A DNA stretch of 64,000 nt from positions 1,612,001 through 1,676,000 of the forward strand of contig NZ_CP048788.1 of NCBI RefSeq assembly GCF_012932215.1. The letters run 5' to 3'. The DNA is from Roseobacter ponti (GTDB taxonomy: Bacteria; Pseudomonadota; Alphaproteobacteria; Rhodobacterales; Rhodobacteraceae). This document shows, piece after piece, positions 25,190-34,718 of this stretch. The position numbers were made by a program, and so were the translations under genes. Under the pieces are notes generated by a model, which had not been told where the DNA came from, did not search any database, and worked only from the letters and a program-made list of their open reading frames with translations. Position 1 is the first letter of the stretch. Each line of letters starts with the position of its first letter.

Positions 25190-27510
25190 CAGCTTTCCTG
25201 CGCACCCTGGCGGCATGTCTGTTCCTTGCGCTGGCGGGGGCGGCGGCGGCACAGGACCGTCTGACGAGTGACGACACGGTGTACCCGTTCTGGGATTCCA
25301 TGGCGTCTGAGGCTGAAGAAAGGCTGGCTTCCGGCGACGGCAGTATCGACGAACTGGAAGATCTGCGCCGGCGGATTGCGGCTTTTCGTGAAGAGTTTTC
25401 GTCGCGACGCGTAGAGAATGACGCACGTATCGCGACCCTGGAACAGCAGATTTCAGCGCTCGGACCGGAGCCGGAGGACCGGCCGGAATCAGAAGATATT
25501 GCAGCACGCCGGGATGAGCTGAAATCACAGCTGCAGGCACTTGAGGCACCGCTGCGCGTGGCTGAAGAGGCTTTCACCCGCTCAGACGGGCTCATCCGCG
25601 AGATCGATATGATCATCCGCGAGCGCGAAACCCGCCGGTTGCTGTCGCTGGGCCCGAGCCCGCTCAACCCGCTGCACTGGCCGGCCGCACTCTCGGACAT
25701 GGGACGCGTGGTGCGTGATCTGAACGACGAAATTGCCTCCGTGCGCGACCCGGTGCGGCGCGAGAGCCTGCGCGAACAGCTGCCGCTTGTGCTGCTGATG
25801 ACGGCGGTGGCGCTGATGCTGATCATACGCGGGCGTGCCTGGGCCGGCATGGCGCTGTCCTACATGCGCCGCTGGGGCGGACGCGGCACCGGCGTCTGGC
25901 GGTTCCTGGTCTCGCTCTTCCGGATCTTCCTGCCGCTCACTGGGGTGCTGTTGCTGACCTATGCGTTCCGCCAGACCGGGCTGCTGGGCAGCCGCATGGA
26001 ACAGATATTTGAGTTTCTGCCCCTCTGGGGCGGTTTCCTGCTCGGATTTCGCTGGCTTGCCGAACGGCTTTTTTCGCGGGACGAAGAAGAGGCGCTGATT
26101 GTGTTATCGGCGGAAAACCGGTCAAGGGCCCGGTTTTACATGCTGATCATCTCGGTGCTTTTTGTATCGCGCGGTGTGGTTGATCTGGTCTTCGGGCTAG
26201 AGCATGTCTCCTCGGCCTCGGTCGCCGTCATTGCCTTTCCGATTGTGCTGCTGATGGGAGCCGCCCTTTTCTTCATCGGACTGATGCTGCGCGCCTATGA
26301 AGTCCATGGTGAGAGCGACACGGACGAGCCGGTGCGTGGCAGCGGTCTGGCACGCGTGCTGCGCGCGGCCGGAACGCTGGCGATGATTGTTTCGGTGACG
26401 GCGCCTGTGATGGCGGCTGCCGGCTATTCAGAAGCAGGCAATGCGCTGCTCTATCCCACCGTGGCAAGTTTCCTCGTTCTTGGCCTCGTCATGGCACTGC
26501 AGCGGTTTCTGGCTGACCTTTACGGGCTTGTCTCGGGGCAGGGGGCAGAGGCGCGTGAAGGTCTTGTCGCCATCTTTGCAGGCTTTGTGCTGGTGCTGGC
26601 CTCGCTGCCTTTGCTGGCGCTTGTCTGGGGAACAAGGGTTGCCGAACTGGCGGAACTCTGGACGCTTTTCATGCGCGGCTTCGATATCGGCGGGACCCGC
26701 ATTTCGCCTTCGGACTTCCTGAAGTTCGCGATCATTTTTGCCATCGGTTATACGATCACCAGGCTCATTCAGAGCACGCTGCGCCAGAGTGTGCTGCCCA
26801 AGACGCGCATGGATATCGGCGGTCAGAATGCAGTAATCTCCGGTGTCGGTTATCTGGGGATATTTCTGGCCGGGCTCGTGGCCATCACCGGAGCCGGCAT
26901 TGACCTTTCAGGTCTGGCGATTGTCGCGGGCGCGCTGTCGGTTGGTATCGGGTTTGGTCTTCAGACGATCGTGTCGAATTTCGTATCCGGTATCATTCTG
27001 CTGATTGAGCGCCCGATCTCTGAAGGAGACTGGATCGAGGTTGGCGGACAGATGGGATATGTCAAAGATATCTCGGTGCGCTCCACGCGGATCGAGACCT
27101 TTGACCGTACCGATGTGATCGTGCCGAACTCCGATCTGGTCTCCGGCACAGTGACCAATTACACCCGGGGAAATACCGTTGGCCGGCTGATCGTCAAGGT
27201 CGGCGTGGCCTATGGAACAGACACAAAACGCGTCGAAAAAATCCTGCGCGAAATCGCTGAGGACCAGCCTATGGTGCTGACCAACCCGGCGCCCAATATC
27301 GTCTTCAGCGGCTTTGGTGCGGATAGTCTGGATTTTGAGATCCGTGTGATCCTGCGGGATGTGAACTGGATTCTGAACATCCAGACCGATATCAATCATG
27401 CTATTGCGAAACGGTTTGCCGAGGAAGGTATCGAGATCCCGTTCGCACAGCGCGATGTCTGGCTGCGCAATCCCGAGACGCTCAAAGCGCCCAAAAACGA
27501 CGAGGCATGA
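25186..27510 (+). CDS. DUF3772/MscS-type mechanosensitive channel
   Basis: A 774-residue large MscS-family protein. It has a Sec signal peptide (LAACLFLALAGAAAA), a periplasmic coiled-coil region about residues 45-135 belonging to the DUF3772 type, some ten membrane helices, and a C-terminal MscS core. The core is marked by GVGYLGIFLAGLVAITGAG, GFGLQTIVSNFVSGIILLIERP, then the beta-domain VRSTRIETFDRTDVIVPNSD. It should act as an inner-membrane osmotic safety valve. The start overlaps the cysK stop by four bases. No terminator was recognised after it. Confidence 0.9.
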   Translation: MTAFLRTLAACLFLALAGAAAAQDRLTSDDTVYPFWDSMASEAEERLASGDGSIDELEDLRRRIAAFREEFSSRRVENDARIATLEQQISALGPEPEDRPESEDIAARRDELKSQLQALEAPLRVAEEAFTRSDGLIREIDMIIRERETRRLLSLGPSPLNPLHWPAALSDMGRVVRDLNDEIASVRDPVRRESLREQLPLVLLMTAVALMLIIRGRAWAGMALSYMRRWGGRGTGVWRFLVSLFRIFLPLTGVLLLTYAFRQTGLLGSRMEQIFEFLPLWGGFLLGFRWLAERLFSRDEEEALIVLSAENRSRARFYMLIISVLFVSRGVVDLVFGLEHVSSASVAVIAFPIVLLMGAALFFIGLMLRAYEVHGESDTDEPVRGSGLARVLRAAGTLAMIVSVTAPVMAAAGYSEAGNALLYPTVASFLVLGLVMALQRFLADLYGLVSGQGAEAREGLVAIFAGFVLVLASLPLLALVWGTRVAELAELWTLFMRGFDIGGTRISPSDFLKFAIIFAIGYTITRLIQSTLRQSVLPKTRMDIGGQNAVISGVGYLGIFLAGLVAITGAGIDLSGLAIVAGALSVGIGFGLQTIVSNFVSGIILLIERPISEGDWIEVGGQMGYVKDISVRSTRIETFDRTDVIVPNSDLVSGTVTNYTRGNTVGRLIVKVGVAYGTDTKRVEKILREIAEDQPMVLTNPAPNIVFSGFGADSLDFEIRVILRDVNWILNIQTDINHAIAKRFAEEGIEIPFAQRDVWLRNPETLKAPKNDEA

Positions 27511-28100
27511 GCGTGCCGGTTTATCACTCACACCGTTCCCTTCGGAGAGAGGCCGATGCTGTGGTTCCGGCGCTCTCTTATCCGACCTGGTGCGGGCGTT
27601 CCGGGGATGCGGGTGAAGTCCCCGGGACGATGGCGCAGCAGAGATCGTAAGTTGCGTCAAGGTTGACGGGGAGATGGATCCGCTTGTCTCTGCCGGAGGT
27701 CCGGCCTGCTTGCGATATGGCAGACAGCCGGGCGTTTCGTAAGCTGTTGACGACATGTTCGACGCGATGAACGCACCTTCTATCGGAGAGCAGACGGCGC
27801 AAGCGGCATTTGTTGCAAATCCGGGGCTGGTTAAAAGGCTTAGTGTGCAACAACCGCGTGGGGCGCGCGCTTTGCGTCTGATCCGGACTGGCAAAGGCCG
27901 CAACCTGATTAATCTGACGCCCTGTGGCGCCACCATGGCGCGCGGCCGGGTGTAACCGGTCTGTTCCTGCCGGGAAAATCGGAAAGAAAACTCGCATGAA
28001 CCGATGCGTGTGCCTGGATATTGAGCTGCTCTTAACGAGGCCGGCAGGTCGAAATTTGCCTCTTGCAAAGCACGGCGCGGGCAAGGTAAACCGCCCGGAC
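27511..28100. other. 590-base region between mscS and tRNA-Ser
   Basis: No gene is supported. A 66-codon frame at 27755-27955 (MFDAMNAPSIG) lacks a ribosome binding site and family features. The composition is patchy and some segments look like eroded insertion-sequence ends, but no transposase frame or paired ends could be confirmed. Confidence 0.5.
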
Positions 28101-28190
28101 GGAGCGGTGGCCGAGTGGTCGAAGGCGCACGCCTGGAAAGTGTGTAGGCGGGAGACCGTCTCCAGGGTTCGAATCCCTGTCGCTCCGCCA
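28101..28190 (+). tRNA. tRNA-Ser (anticodon GGA)
   Basis: A 90-base class II tRNA: acceptor GGAGCGG pairs with CGCTCCG plus encoded GCCA-type end, a D-arm TGGCCGAGTGGTC, an anticodon loop CTGGAAA giving GGA, a variable arm with GGGAGACCGTCTCC-type stem and the T-loop GGTTCGAATCC. It reads UCC/UCU. The gene is complete through CCA. Foreign-looking lower-GC DNA begins straight after it, so it may mark an integration site. Confidence 0.96.
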
Positions 28191-28751
28191 CTTGCCCTCG
28201 AGAAACGTTGCTGCCAATAGGACTGAAGCCTGATTTTTCCCTCATTTTCAAGGGTTATGCGGTGCGGGCTGAACACCTGTTTCTGTGTTGGGTGGACCTT
28301 TAGTTCTCTTTGGGACGATGTTCTCTGAACCTCATGACTTTCCGAATTTGGTGAATTTTTTGTAAGGCGTTGTTCCTTATCCGGTATTTTGGAAGTCGGA
28401 AACTCCGTTCGATATCAGTCTTGTTCGACCAAATGAAACCGAAATCAAAATCATTGTCGCCACTATCACTTCGGGGAACTCTAGCGAACACGGTTTACCG
28501 CGATACCGCCATGAACTGGGCTTCACTACGGGCGGGAAGCGGTCATTCGCTGCGAGCGCAAGGTGGCAAGTCGAAACAAGGAAAGCAGTCATTTGCCACC
28601 GGCAGTATCAAGACAGTGATACGATGATGCGCACCAGAATCGGCAGCTCGCAGAACGTTAACTTTGCAAACTTCAAATTTAGCTGCAGATTTCACTTGCC
28701 TTTAAGAACTTCGACATCATATGATGTTGAAAATCTTAAAGGGGTCGAGCA
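28191..28751. other. Lower-GC region between tRNA-Ser and the first island gene
   Basis: No gene is supported. Composition drops compared with the core to the left. The frames at 28370-28627 and on the opposite strand lack starts with ribosome binding sites. A direct repeat of the tRNA-Ser 3' end was looked for elsewhere in the window and not found. Confidence 0.5.
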
Positions 28752-29372
28752 TTGCCGACATTCAACACCGTGATTGTCTCCACGCTGGTAGACGTAGAAA
28801 ACCGCCTTGAGGACTTTGGCTGCACGCGCCAACAGATCAAGGCTATCGGACATACTGCCCGCGCCTACGCAGACGACGCCAGCCCTTCTATGCCGCAAAA
28901 CGCGGCCGGCATGCTGTCCTATATTCACGGTGTTGGCGAACTGCGCCAACAGCTTGTCGGGTCCGACTACCTCCCAGACCGAGCCTGCGGTGTCGAATCC
29001 GTAGTGCGCCGGGATCGTAGCGTGCGCATTGCATTCCAAAATGTTGACAAGAGCTGCGCGGACATGCCGCCGCTGCCTCGGTCTGAAAAGGGTAGCGGTG
29101 CTGCTGCGCTGTCGTCTCCCACGCTCTTCGAACATGCTGGCGTTGAAGCCGGTCCCCTGACCGGGGTGCATGACGGAATACGGACATACTATGTGATGGT
29201 CGGTCTTGATGGAAGCGTTGAGCTTTCCTGCCCCGTCATCGAGAAGGGCAAGTACGTCGATTGGATCGAGCGAATCTACATTTACTCGCTGGACAGCGAC
29301 TGGGAGGCAGCGCCGGACACCGATACCGGTCCTATTGATGACTTCGAAATCCAAGTTTCTTTCAAAGACTAA
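28752..29372 (+). CDS. Unrecognised protein paired with an HTH-metallopeptidase
   Basis: A 206-residue protein with a TTG start behind AAAGGGG. It begins PTFNTVIVSTLVDVENRLED and has a helical N-terminal half followed by strand-rich segments such as LFEHAGVEAGPLTGVHDGI, GSVELSCPVIEKGKYVDW. No known domain is recognised. Its TAA overlaps the ATG of the next gene (TAATG), so the two proteins are translationally coupled. The pairing of an unknown protein with an XRE-ImmA/IrrE partner is the layout of several toxin-antitoxin or defence units (for example RosmerTA-type); which partner would be the toxin cannot be told from sequence. Confidence 0.75.
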   Translation: MPTFNTVIVSTLVDVENRLEDFGCTRQQIKAIGHTARAYADDASPSMPQNAAGMLSYIHGVGELRQQLVGSDYLPDRACGVESVVRRDRSVRIAFQNVDKSCADMPPLPRSEKGSGAAALSSPTLFEHAGVEAGPLTGVHDGIRTYYVMVGLDGSVELSCPVIEKGKYVDWIERIYIYSLDSDWEAAPDTDTGPIDDFEIQVSFKD

Positions 29373-30442
29373 TGTTCAACTCAGACCGTCTCAAAACAGC
29401 CCGCGAAAGACGGATGCTGACTGCGAAGGGACTCGCAGAGCGCGTAGGCGTGTCAGCGGTAACTCTCTCGAAGTATGAAAACGGGCATGCGCCCGATGAA
29501 GCGACCGCAAAGCGCCTTGCCATGGCGCTTTCCTACCCTCTTGATTTCTTTTTCAGAGAGGCACCAGAACGCATTGATACCGATGCGGTGAGTTTCCGCA
29601 GTCTGGCCCGCATGAAGGCGAAAGAACGCCGCGCGGCGGAAGCGGCAGGATCGTTGGGAATTGAGCTTTACGAATGGATTGATGCCCGTTTCAATCTGCC
29701 CTCCGCTGACCTGATCGACCTGAGCAAAGAGCGCCGCCGCCCGTTTGTCGCCGCGCGCCTTCTGCGCCAGCATTGGGGGCTTGGGGACAGGCCAATTGGC
29801 AATGTTCTCAAGCTGATCGAGTCCAAGGGTATTCGCGTCCTGTCTCTATCAGAGGCGACCAAGAACGTTGATGCATACTCCTTTTGGCGCGGGGAACATC
29901 CTTACGTTTTCCTAAACCAAGAGAAGACGGCGGAACGATCCATCTTCGACACGGCGCATGAGCTTGGACACCTTGTCTTGCATCATCATGCGGACTCGAA
30001 GACTGATAAAGAAGCAGAGACGCAGGCCGACAGGTTCGCATCGGCGTTCCTGATGCCCGAAAGCGACGTAATGGATTATGCGCACCTATTTACGGCGGGG
30101 CAGATTATCGCGGCAAAGAAACGGTGGAAGGTGTCCGCCATGGCTTTAGCTTACCGGCTCAACTCGCTGGGCTACATCAGCGAATGGAACTACCGTTCAT
30201 TGCTGATTGAGCTCGGGAAGCGGGGTTATCGCAGCGGCGAGCCCGACGGGATCGAGCGAGAGGTTTCGACCGTGCTAGCTAAGGTGTTGGCCGCTCTTTG
30301 GTCCAAGGGTATGACGAAAGAGAACATTGCTAGAGATCTTGGGATTCCGCTAGAAGAAATAGAAGCTTTGATTTTCCGGCTATCGCCAGATCAAGGCGCC
30401 TCGCTTGAGGTTCGCAAGCCTTCCCTGCGAGTGGTCAAATAG
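29372..30442 (+). CDS. XRE-family HTH / ImmA-IrrE metallopeptidase fusion
   Basis: A 356-residue protein. Residues 1-60 form a Cro/C1-type helix-turn-helix (LKTARERRMLTAKGLAERVG, VTLSKYENGHAPDEATAKRL). From about residue 150 comes a COG2856 (peptidase M78) domain with the zinc motif HELGH near residue 196, inside IFDTAHELGHLVLHH, and ADRFASAFLMPES. Such proteins bind operators and cleave a repressor or partner under stress. Coupled to the upstream 206-residue protein by a one-base overlap, it probably both represses the operon and controls that partner. Low-GC relative to the core. Confidence 0.88.
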   Translation: MFNSDRLKTARERRMLTAKGLAERVGVSAVTLSKYENGHAPDEATAKRLAMALSYPLDFFFREAPERIDTDAVSFRSLARMKAKERRAAEAAGSLGIELYEWIDARFNLPSADLIDLSKERRRPFVAARLLRQHWGLGDRPIGNVLKLIESKGIRVLSLSEATKNVDAYSFWRGEHPYVFLNQEKTAERSIFDTAHELGHLVLHHHADSKTDKEAETQADRFASAFLMPESDVMDYAHLFTAGQIIAAKKRWKVSAMALAYRLNSLGYISEWNYRSLLIELGKRGYRSGEPDGIEREVSTVLAKVLAALWSKGMTKENIARDLGIPLEEIEALIFRLSPDQGASLEVRKPSLRVVK

Positions 30443-30746
30443 AAATACTGCGGTGGCGCAACGTAGCACTAAGGGAAACACACATCTGCGCACCTACGCC
30501 GGCCGCAAGTGTCCAATTCTTCGCCGCCCGACACACAAATAATTACGCAGTGAGAACTCATGGGAGATCGGAACATATTGTTCTTTGAAGAAGATCCGGG
30601 TGCACATCTCCGTGCCCATCTGCAAGCTGCGGCTGCAGCATTTGGGTGTAACACCAGTGGCGGATAAGGTGAAGAAAACTTCCCTTATCAAATCGGCCTA
30701 AGCCGTCCAATTGGCGCCGGCGTCAGACAGTCCAACTCTTTAGTGG
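30443..30746. other. Intergenic region, convergent genes
   Basis: About 300 bases between the ends of the HTH-metallopeptidase and UvrD-like genes. Two overlapping short minus-strand frames (30469-30691) have no ribosome binding site or recognisable content. Nothing else seen. Confidence 0.5.
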
Positions 30747-32396
30747 TCATGGTACGTAGGCAAGAAATTCGTCGTACTCATGGCGTTTAATAGACCAGCG
30801 TTTCGCTCCTTGCGGACGCTGGCGTTGGCTGCACGTGGTCAGCAGAAGCCGTTGTTTGGCGCGCGAGATCGCGACGAAGTAAGCTGCGCGTTCCGCTGAC
30901 GGCTCGCCCCAAAAGGTTTCTTTTTCGACCCCAAGGATGACTACCGTATCGAACTCCAGGCCCTTGCTCTTGTGCACCGACATAATGCGAACAGCGCTGT
31001 CACCCGAAAATGAGGCTAGAGCTGTTGATGAGTCCGCTTGGCTCTGCAGCAGCATGTGCGCATGCTCAAGAGTTTGGGCGATGAGCTCATCGCAGCGATC
31101 GCCATGCTCATAGTCCGGGGATAAAGAGATGAGACTATCACGCCCAACATTGTCTACCAGTGATATGGCGAGAGCTTGCAAATCGTCCATCTGCCGAAGA
31201 TCGAGCTCATGCGCCGCAATCTTCTGCTTGGTTTCGTTTACGAAGCGATCCCAGCGCGATCGCAGCTGATATTCGCGTTCCTCGTCATAGCCATGGTTGA
31301 AAACAACCAGATCAAGCAAACGACGATAAGCGGAGGGTTGGCGCGAGCCACTTGCGATCAGAAGAAAATCGATGAGTAGGGAGGCGACCGGCTCCGACGC
31401 CAAGTCCTGCTTCGTATCTTCTTCCCGAAACGGAATCTCTTCCGCCTCAAAAGCAGCCACGAGACGCCGACAATAAAGACTTTGTTGTTTGCTGACTAGG
31501 ATCGCAATCTCGGAGGGCTCGATGCCATCGTCGATCAGGTCGCGGATTCGCTCAGCCAAGCCACTGGCTTCGTCATCGTCATCTTCAAATCGAAGAATGC
31601 AAATCTCACCCTCGTCGCCAATGATATCGGCATCGTCGAGCGCTGCTGGCGGATCCATCACTTTGACCATCGCATTCTGCATCCGACGGAGCGCCGGCGC
31701 GGAACGGAAATTCTGATAGAGATTGCGCGGCAGCGCATCGAAAGCGTCGGCGAAGGTATGGAAGATACCCTCGAGCGCTCCGGCCCAGCCCATGATGCTT
31801 TGCTTGGTATCGCCGACAGCCGTCAGGATTGTCGGGGTGTCGCCGAAACTTGCGAGTATCAGGCGATATTGCTCATCCGTGCAGTCTTGAAACTCATCCA
31901 GGAAGACATGGCTATAGGTCTGTCGCACCGCATTTCGGGCGACTAGGCTGTCTTCGATGATCTTGCAAGCGAGCGGCACCATGTCGGCGAACGTGATGGA
32001 CTGGTGCTGCACACGGCGCGGGCCAATCGAATAATCAGGGTTTAGCGCATCGCGTCCGCTCAGCACCGGGCGAAACCGTTCAATGATCCGTTTAGCGAAG
32101 GCATGGAAGGTGTAGCTATCGAATCGCGCAGCCAGCCCAGGTCCACAGCGTTTTCGGACGCGTGCCTTGAGATTTTGGCTAGCATCAGTCTTGAACGATA
32201 TGGCGAGGATCCGGCGAGGGTAACGGCAAGTTCCAGTGCGAAGCAGGAAGTCGGCACGTTGCGCCAACATTTCAGTCTTGCCAGCGCCGGGACCCGCGGT
32301 GAGGGCCAAATTGCGCGCAATCTCTGTTGCAGCAGCCAACGCGTTCGGCTCAAGCGTTAAGCCATCCACGGGAGACCATCGTTCCACTGCAATCAT
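30747..32396 (-). CDS. UvrD/PcrA-like superfamily I helicase (GajB-like)
   Basis: A 549-residue SF1A helicase. Walker A is AGPGAGKT near residues 34-41, then AISFKTDASQNLKARVR (motif Ia), the DEFQDC Walker B near residue 165, GDTKQSIMGW (motif III), IMSVHKSKGLEFDTVVI (motif V) and FVAISRAKQRLLL (motif VI). It is shorter than UvrD and lacks its large insertions, as in GajB of Gabija. The start overlaps the stop of the upstream OLD-family gene by four bases. In Gabija, GajB senses processed DNA ends and works with GajA; the pairing here supports that role. Confidence 0.87.
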   Translation of the reverse strand: MIAVERWSPVDGLTLEPNALAAATEIARNLALTAGPGAGKTEMLAQRADFLLRTGTCRYPRRILAISFKTDASQNLKARVRKRCGPGLAARFDSYTFHAFAKRIIERFRPVLSGRDALNPDYSIGPRRVQHQSITFADMVPLACKIIEDSLVARNAVRQTYSHVFLDEFQDCTDEQYRLILASFGDTPTILTAVGDTKQSIMGWAGALEGIFHTFADAFDALPRNLYQNFRSAPALRRMQNAMVKVMDPPAALDDADIIGDEGEICILRFEDDDDEASGLAERIRDLIDDGIEPSEIAILVSKQQSLYCRRLVAAFEAEEIPFREEDTKQDLASEPVASLLIDFLLIASGSRQPSAYRRLLDLVVFNHGYDEEREYQLRSRWDRFVNETKQKIAAHELDLRQMDDLQALAISLVDNVGRDSLISLSPDYEHGDRCDELIAQTLEHAHMLLQSQADSSTALASFSGDSAVRIMSVHKSKGLEFDTVVILGVEKETFWGEPSAERAAYFVAISRAKQRLLLTTCSQRQRPQGAKRWSIKRHEYDEFLAYVP

Positions 32397-34327
32397 TCAG
32401 GTAAGCCTTCGAGCTCGGTTTCGACATAGTCGATTAGCGCGGTCATGGCCGCGGGCATGTCCGCAGCAATTTCTGCATCATCAATCGCTGCCATTGCCCG
32501 GATATGCCAAGCTGGCTTGCTGCCTAACTTGAAGCGACGGTGGTAGGCATCGAACAGCTGAAGCTGGTCGTCTGTATATTGCCCTGCCACGGTATCGTGT
32601 TTTTTGCCGAGGACAGCCTTGAGCGTTGTCTCATCTGGTTCTTCGCGCTCGTCATCTTCAACTCGATAGACTTCGGCGAACGCCTCGATCATCATAAAGT
32701 CGAGATCAAGCGGCGACGAAAAGAAGACGCCGCGCTCGTTGAAATACTCGAACCAATCATCGTCATCGATCAAAAGTCCTTGTTCGCTATTCCAAGCTGG
32801 GATGGCTGCTATTTCATCTTCGTCAATGCCCGCATTCTCCACGTCGCTATATTTCAGAAGTTGCGTCGCAGCGTACTTGATCCTGCCCCAGCCACCCTGA
32901 AAGCGGGCAAGGTCGAGATCAAGCAAAGTCGCGTGCGGGATGCCCAGCCCGTGCAGTAACCGCCAGAAATGGTTGACGTGGCGCCCGCCCAAAGGGACAA
33001 CCGAAATCGATGCATCATCCGTGAGAACGCCGCGTGCAGCGAGCATCCGCGGCAGGACGACTTCTTCGCTGTCGCCTTCACCCAGAATGACGAAACGGGC
33101 AAAGTATAATTCAGGGAAGGCGTGTACGGCTTCACGCACATATTTTGCCGCGTCCACATTTTCCGGGAGAACAACCCGAGCGACGACCGTTCGACGATCG
33201 CCGTCTAACCGCAGATAGCGGATAGTCTCAGGGGCGACGCGACGCAAAAGTGATGGGGCGTGCGTAGCCACCAGGGTCTGTGCATTCTGACCGTTTGCAA
33301 ATTCGGAAATCGCGCGGATTACGCGCCCGAGATAGTGCGGTGAAAGGCTGTTCTCCGGCTCTTCGACCGCGATTAAGGTAAAGATGGCGGGCCGCAGTTT
33401 GTCGATGTCGAAAGCTTCTAGTTCACCGGCGAGCACCTTGTCGCCGATCTCGCGCATTGCGAGTACCAGAGAGATATACAGCAAGGATTGCTGACCGTCG
33501 CTTAGTCGTGAGAAGTCGACGAGCGCCTCGCCGTGGCCTGGCGTGAAGGTAAGGCTCAGATGGCGGAGAAGCGCGTTGACCTCACTTTGCGCAAAAGAGA
33601 TTGACGGGTTGGCGAAAAACTCGCCCCTGTGAAGCTGACCCCAGATGTCGGTCAGCGAGTCGCTGATGCCTTCAATGGCGGCGTTCCCACTTAGGGCATC
33701 GGTAATTTGCGCTGTAAGATCATTGACCTCAGTGCGCTCGACGCTCCAGTCGGCGGCTCGCAATGCCCGGCCCACTAAGGCGTTGGCGGAGTAAGAGATA
33801 TGGTCCGATGGATCGCGGCGAGCAGGGAGGTAATGCACCTGAATGGCGTTGCGATCTTGCTTGGAGGCCCGGCTTTCCTCTACGGGCAACCCGTCCTCGT
33901 CAGCTTCGGTAACGTAGGTGAAGGTTTCCTCGATATCACCGTCCTGATCGAGGGTTGCTGCCAGCCGGAAGCGGACGCGGACGACCTCGTCATCGTCCAC
34001 CATGAGCATATGCGCGAAGTTACCCGGCACAGCGGGCATGTCGACGTTTTCCAACTCAAGCTCTGGGAATTCGAAATCGGCCTCGATCCAAAGACTGCGC
34101 TCTTCTGGTGCAGCATCGTGCGCCTCGTCGGCGGGGATATGAAAATCGGAGGTTCTGATCCTACGCTGCGCGGGATCGAGACTGAACATCCTTGCCAGCG
34201 CCTGCAGCACCGCCGTCTTACCGGCGCCGTTCGGTCCAAGAATGAACGTTGTACTGTCTAACGCGATTTCTGTCTCGATGCCCCCAAAGCATCGGAAGTT
34301 GCATGTACGCAAATGTGTGAGCTTCAT
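32393..34327 (-). CDS. OLD-family ATPase/TOPRIM nuclease (GajA-like)
   Basis: A 644-residue protein. The N-terminal SMC/ABC-type ATPase has Walker A GPNGAGKT at residues 31-38, signature LSDGQQSLL near 270-280 and Walker B FTLIAVEEPENSLSP. The C-terminal TOPRIM domain shows FVILGEGDSEEVVLP (Glu) and LLDLDLARF (DxD). This is the class 2 OLD nuclease architecture. GGAGAAGG precedes the ATG. Coupled by a four-base overlap to a UvrD-like helicase, it matches Gabija GajA, though it is about 60 residues longer than the best known GajA, so an OLD-UvrD variant is possible. Confidence 0.87.
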   Translation of the reverse strand: MKLTHLRTCNFRCFGGIETEIALDSTTFILGPNGAGKTAVLQALARMFSLDPAQRRIRTSDFHIPADEAHDAAPEERSLWIEADFEFPELELENVDMPAVPGNFAHMLMVDDDEVVRVRFRLAATLDQDGDIEETFTYVTEADEDGLPVEESRASKQDRNAIQVHYLPARRDPSDHISYSANALVGRALRAADWSVERTEVNDLTAQITDALSGNAAIEGISDSLTDIWGQLHRGEFFANPSISFAQSEVNALLRHLSLTFTPGHGEALVDFSRLSDGQQSLLYISLVLAMREIGDKVLAGELEAFDIDKLRPAIFTLIAVEEPENSLSPHYLGRVIRAISEFANGQNAQTLVATHAPSLLRRVAPETIRYLRLDGDRRTVVARVVLPENVDAAKYVREAVHAFPELYFARFVILGEGDSEEVVLPRMLAARGVLTDDASISVVPLGGRHVNHFWRLLHGLGIPHATLLDLDLARFQGGWGRIKYAATQLLKYSDVENAGIDEDEIAAIPAWNSEQGLLIDDDDWFEYFNERGVFFSSPLDLDFMMIEAFAEVYRVEDDEREEPDETTLKAVLGKKHDTVAGQYTDDQLQLFDAYHRRFKLGSKPAWHIRAMAAIDDAEIAADMPAAMTALIDYVETELEGLPE

Positions 34328-34718
34328 TGGGCCTTCTCCACTGACAAATCGGACGATCGTGAGTTATTGCAGCGGGTATTCAATGAATCACTTTCTGAAA
34401 ATGGTCATTTAGAAATCTGCACTCGCGCTCATAATACATTACTTCGAACAAACGGACTGGGGATAGATGCTATCTGAGCCGTATCGAATGGCGGCAATCT
34501 AGGAACTACCCTGAAAACTGTTCATTCCGGTTCTTCCGACGAAGCTGTCATGCTTATGCTGGCCGATTATCCTGCATTAGCCCAAATTGGCTTGGGTGCT
34601 GGATGTCCGCTTCAAGGAAACTGCAACGCGGCGCTCGATGTCGAGATGGAGGTCCGGTGTGGGCCGCTTGCGAAGAAATCCTTAAAAATTGCGCTCTTAT
34701 AGGCGTAATTTAGAAAAC
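34328..34718. other. 391-base gap upstream of the Gabija-like pair
   Basis: No gene supported on either strand. It must contain the promoter of the leftward OLD/UvrD-like operon near its left end; no clear -35/-10 pair was picked. The right part contains eroded GC-rich fragments of unknown origin. Confidence 0.5.

Noticed and set aside
27755-27955. 66-residue ORF between mscS and tRNA-Ser
   Set aside because: No ribosome binding site or recognisable domain; lies in patchy noncoding DNA.
28158-28190. tRNA-Ser 3' end as attL of a tyrosine integrase island
   Set aside because: No tyrosine integrase in the window and no second copy of the tRNA end was found.
26908-28251. 447-residue minus-strand ORF
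   Set aside because: Antisense to mscS and tRNA-Ser; composition follows codon-position shadow of the real genes.
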